Origin: Helichrysum umbraculigerum
Lineage: Eukaryota > Streptophyta > Magnoliopsida > Asterales > Asteraceae
Direction of reading: 5' to 3'
DNA: 64,000 nt
NCBI GenBank assembly: GCA_949592205.1
Contig: CATIUR010000006.1
Span: 63,484,001-63,548,000 of the forward strand
Both the position numbers and the translations under genes were made by a program. The notes beneath the pieces are model-generated. The model had not been told where the DNA came from. It was given only the letters and a program-made list of their open reading frames with translations, and did not search any database. Positions 59,856 to 64,000 of this stretch are shown here, one piece after another (position 1 is the stretch's first letter; the number at the start of each line of letters is the position of its first letter).

Positions 59856-60154
59856 ACGTAATAAGCACATAATTAGGCACAGTAATGATAGCCTAAAATG
59901 CCGGGTGTTACACTATGCGTCACTTGCACAAGTGACGCCATTAGATCAGAATCCGTCATTTCATGCGACACTTCCTAAGTGTCGCCTAAGCCCTAAGTGT
60001 CGATGTAAGTGACGCATAAAACAGAAGGTTTTAAAACCAATTTTTACTAAGTGTTGAGACCTAAATTTTATCACTTGATTTCACCCAAATTCAAGTCCAA
60101 ATGCGTTTTTCACCAAAGCAACATAGTAGAAATAAAAAATTTTCGAGCTGACTT

Positions 60155-60260
60155 GGCACCTCGACCCCAACCAGGGGCCAGCCCCTTAGACCCCGCTAGG
60201 GGTTGCCACCCCTGGAACCCCGCTAACTAGGGGCGCTGCCCCCGGACCCCCGTCACCTAA
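60155..60260. repeat. G+C-rich module in LTR F
   Basis: 'gaccccaaccaggggccagc' followed by 'cccctagg'/'cctagggg'-like palindromic pieces, ending 'ccccggacccccgtcacc'. Counterpart of the modules in LTRs C and E. Confidence 0.8.
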
Positions 60261-61373
60261 AAGTTTGTAAACACTTTTTAAGTACAACACTTCAAAAATC
60301 AAAATATTAATGTTGAAAATTATTATTACAAACAATCACCAACGGGCCGTACACACTTTCTAAACACAAGTTAATCAACCAAATCACAGTAATTTGGACA
60401 AGTCAATCAACCAAATGGGGATAATTTGGACATTATAGTTGAACGAACAACTACAAAGGTAGTCTTTTAAGATACCTATTCAATTAATAACCATCGCGCG
60501 TATTGGATGCCCTCAGGTTACAAGTCTTCGGACATCAATTCACATCTAATCAATTCAAGTTATTTCGATAAACACTCAAGGCTCAGGTGAGTCTTATGGC
60601 CCCTATTTTACTGTTTTACAATCAGGGGTGTGATTACATTGCACGTTTTATTTACATGTTGAACGCAAGTACAAAACAATCAAATACTGCATGAGTTGTT
60701 TTCAACTAATCACTAAAGCCCTCCATAGCATAGTCTGGTAATACGTTTGTAGCGTGAATGTTAGTATATGATATCATATAGGATTGACAATCCTCGTCCG
60801 GGTTAGCACGCACTAACTGGTCAAACGGACGTATTAGCATTTGGGAAGACGAGTGTAGATTAGGCACTCGTAGGAGGCAACCTCAGTTGGGTTTCCTTAA
60901 TTGGACCTGACAACTCAAGTTAAGCTCAGACTATGTGCTCATGGCTGTATAACTTTTATTTTGCTTAATGCACTTTAAATTCAATTATAAATCTTGTGGT
61001 TCATACAATTATGTGTTGACATACAAACCTGTGAGCTCACTGGCGTTTCGCTGACCTATTTTAGCATGTATCACAGGTAATCAGCAGTAGGTTGGACTGC
61101 TCAATCAGGATCAATTAGCTCGAGTCAGCATGCAAACAATCAAAGATTTAGCTGCATTATTATATTTTGTATAGATTAATTATGTACTTAAATCTCTCAA
61201 TTTCGACCGAGCTAATGTAACATTATTTTGATGTAAACTTATGTTTTTATCAATACAAGTTCAAAACGACGCATATAGTTGTCGTTCATTATGCCTTGTG
61301 TGCTATGATTATTGATTAGTCGCGCCCCGACCCGAACCGCTTCCGCATCATAATTTGGGGGTGCGACACATAC

Positions 61374-61861
61374 ACAACTAGTACAAGATCCCCATCCGAG
61401 CACATTGCCAGATACATTAAGGATCCTGAGCATATCCCCAAATCATATATGCCTGCATCATATAAACATATCCCAATCGTGATCCTGCTATACAAACATC
61501 ATAGCTAATCCTTAACATAACCAGGATCCTCTATTAAAATTTGATCCCAAACGGATCCAGGATCTTAATAACCTGCATAATATAAATAAATATTATTCAA
61601 GATACCAAACCGTCATAAAACATATATACCTTTTACTTCGGGATCGTGCAAGGTAAGTCAAAAATCTACCCACAACACCGTTTATTTCACATAATATTGT
61701 AAAAGAATTGATATCCTATCAACCATGGATTTGTTACTTTCGTTCTATAAGACAATTATACATCACGATTAGTCTTCTTAATAAATACAAATTTTCACTC
61801 ACAAAAGGCTTTTAAATGTCATAAATATATTTGTAGAGTTATTTGTTCACTATTATACTTC

Positions 61862-61868
<7 letters not shown>
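61374..61868. other. Continuation of the host of the LTR nest
   Basis: The right flank of element F. It has repeated 'ggatcc', 'gatccc' and 'ggatcctgagcata' words, the last also just left of F (31580-31593). It is probably the upstream part of the promoter-like sequence at 30785-31590. No gene. Confidence 0.35.

Positions 61869-61927
<59 letters not shown>
61869..61927. repeat. (AT)n microsatellite
   Basis: About 29 AT units. Confidence 0.92.
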
Positions 61928-61930
<3 letters not shown>

Positions 61931-62208
61931 GTATTATGAATAGGCAACATATATTGTTATTGATTTGCAAAAAAAACAACATTTATATTATATATTAATA
62001 TTAATTGATATGATATAGTATGATACGTAGTACAATTTTGTCAACTTGTGAAATGAATGTTTTGTTTTAGACTTTTTTGTATATTACTAAAAAAATCTTA
62101 CATAATTTTGTATTAATATAAGTGAAAATATAAATTTGATGATGGATGTGTGTGGCTAGGAATCAAGGACAGCTACAAGTAACCTTATTAATTTCTTCTA
62201 GCAGTTTC

Positions 62209-62245
<37 letters not shown>

Positions 62246-64000
62246 TAAATTTGAATAACAAAAGAAAATCAAAAGGCTTACATCATTCATTTCCAGAAAT
62301 ATAAAATACAGTACAAAGATGCATTATGCACTTGCTATTATGACATATATTTCAATTTAAGTAGATATCCATCTAGCCTCGGCCTAACACATTAGAAGAG
62401 GATAAGATCGATCTCTTTGTTATATTTGATAACAATCGTTCATTATTCACTTTGCTATTAAAATGATGGGATACACTATACATGGTAACAAATATTCCCT
62501 TGTAACTTTATTAATAAATTTTAGGATAATTATATATAATATATGTTTTGGGGTGAAGTTGAGAGGATTGTGGCTTAGAAAGGGAAGAAGGAACATGTGA
62601 AATAGCTACATCTTAAGACAAATTTGTAAGGATGAGATGCAACACTTTTAAGATGAGTGTATTTATAATGCTAAATCTGGACCGTAGATCAAAATTCAAG
62701 GGTTGAGATTGTCTGACTTTCTTTCACTATTTAAGAGGTATGCCCTTCTAATCCCAAATCATATGTTATGGTTAGGCAAATTATATGTTTTCTAACCAAT
62801 GTTACATATTGACCTCGGTCCCCTTTGCAAGTAAGTAGCCTGCATTCAATCATGGTCATGAAATGTGTACTTAAGTCCTCGTATGATTTTCGAAGCACAT
62901 GCCCTACTAAATGACCTTAATAAACAATCCTTTTGTAGTCTACGTTAGTTCGTGGATGTTTTTAATTCTTGGATGCCAACTTGTATAATTCATTTTGCTA
63001 CATTTTTTCATTGAATGTTGTTGTCGATCACATATTAAATACAGAAACCTTAGCATGATACTTTCATAAATTAAATGATTAAACATATAAGGGTGTGTTT
63101 GGATTGAGAGTTTAGGTGGTTGAGAATGAAAATGTGAATGACGGGAATGATACTAAGTGTTCATTTAAAGGGTGTGGGTTTTGAAAATTGAAAATGATAC
63201 TCGTGTATGATGCCAATTGTCAATGTCCGGAGACAACTTGTTTGCGACTAATTAATTAGGAGCTAGCATCTAACATCACCACTTAATACAACTCTTTCAA
63301 TCAGTTCGTATGAGATAGCGAGTACTGAATTAATAGGTGAAAAGGTATTCCATATGTACGAACTACAGTCAGTTGATAAATTGAAGATATATGAAGCTCA
63401 AATGTTGTATTATCGGCTTATCGCAACGCTAATCAGTCCCTCGATTTGATTTCGTGTCTGCTATGTGATCGAAGGTGTTGCATGGATTTACAAGACGAAA
63501 TATAACGAATTGACTTTCATGCAGAGATCAAATAATTGTCGAAAAAAGGATAGATGATTATTGATAAACCAATTTAAGGCGTACATTATGTAATTTTAAT
63601 TATATAATATGATCGAATAACGAATATAATTAGATATAGTGATGACAAAAGCTACCTCAAAAGATTATCAACGTACACTTATGAGTTTTACACATGAATG
63701 TATAACACACCTCTTAATTTTTTACATAAAATAAAATATACAATATACTCCGTATAACTTAATTTAAATGTAAAATATATTACTATATTATATAGTACAG
63801 TAATGGATGAAAGAATAATACTCCATATGAAATGGTACAAGAGAATCTGTGGTTGGCAAAGCTACAACAAGCAACCTAGCTAGCTTTTATAGTAAATTTA
63901 AAAGTAGGAAACAAAAGAAAAACAATATTCTCTTTATTTCCAGAAAGGAAAAACATAATTTATAAAAGGTTTTCAATTACGAATTTACGATGTTTTTTAA
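61928..64000. other. Intergenic, no gene seen
   Basis: AT-rich. Holds an (AAT)n run (62209-62243) and, near 63088, 'aagggtgtgtttggattgag', an end typical of hAT-type MITEs, with no clear partner end. No supported coding. Confidence 0.45.
62209..62243. repeat. (AAT)n microsatellite
   Basis: About 11 AAT units. Confidence 0.9.

Larger units (their letters stand above)
35290..59912 (-). mobile_element. Solo LTR C, split by elements A and D
   Basis: Plus-strand ends TAACACCCCCAAATTTACGG and GCCGGGTGTTACA. Flanks CTATG (35285-35289, 59913-59917) are a perfect 5-bp duplication if the left end has lost its first two bases (TG). Own sequence is 35290-36572, 56081-57383 and 59861-59912, about 2.64 kb, i.e. 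one LTR. A inserted at GTATG and D at ACGTA. C sits in the palindrome array of F. Confidence 0.8.
31596..61368 (+). mobile_element. Solo LTR F, host of the whole 29.8-kb nest
   Basis: Starts TGTGACACCCGTCAAG and ends GGGGGTGCGACA, flanked by a perfect 5-bp duplication CATAC (31591-31595, 61369-61373). Removing the nested elements leaves 31596-32789, 35253-35289 and 59918-61368, about 2.68 kb in total. That is the length of a single LTR of this family (2.4-2.7 kb) and has no PBS, coding or PPT. F is therefore a solo LTR left by LTR-LTR recombination, later invaded by E and C. Confidence 0.85.

Overview
The window is AT-rich plant nuclear DNA, almost certainly from a eudicot. The evidence is intron-containing plant gene families (a class I HD-Zip gene and an OCTOPUS/DUF740-like gene), plant chromovirus-type Ty3/gypsy elements primed by initiator-Met tRNA, and hAT, MULE, Stowaway, Helitron and SINE elements. 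The style of the repeats would suit Asteraceae, but that is only a guess. There is no organellar, bacterial or viral gene cluster, and I found no rRNA, tRNA or CRISPR.

Layout. 1-2.2 kb: minus-strand Helitron-like sequence. 2.27-5.34 kb: a 3.06-kb hAT element with a perfect 8-bp target duplication (TSD) and a transposase broken by one stop and one frameshift. 7.26-7.73 kb: a single-exon host gene (minus). 8.2-14.8 kb: DNA transposon territory, with a Helitron, two MULE-like foldback elements (one carrying telomere-like repeats, one with an AT-rich minisatellite loop) and a Stowaway MITE hit by another MITE. 15.0-19.5 kb: a tandem duplication whose second copy is split by a 3.0-kb hAT-like element that itself holds a MULE, a MITE, a Helitron and a second hAT. 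22.3-24.0 kb: a GGCGCC-rich foldback and an unclassified repeat. 25.2-26.9 kb: the HD-Zip I gene (minus, three exons, including a 61-nt first exon that is easy to miss). 27.2-30.8 kb: a perfect inverted repeat, a MITE, a SINE and a solo LTR.

31.6-61.4 kb is one nest of related Ty3/gypsy LTR sequences, resolved here by six target duplications. Solo LTR F (+) contains solo LTR E (-) and solo LTR C (-). C contains solo LTR D (+) and full-length element A (+). A has lost its integrase core to a deletion joined to a truncated LTR (G), and its 3' LTR contains element B (-). B is complete: two 1,798-bp LTRs, PBS, PPT and a 1,526-codon Gag-Pol frame with all domains intact. Every LTR family carries an array of short palindromes, but the repeated word differs between families, and three nested insertions landed inside such arrays.

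Only two ordinary host genes are visible. The rest is mobile DNA, its decay products and AT-rich intergenic sequence. All boundaries were read by eye from terminal motifs and target duplications; names of lineages are family knowledge, not search results.
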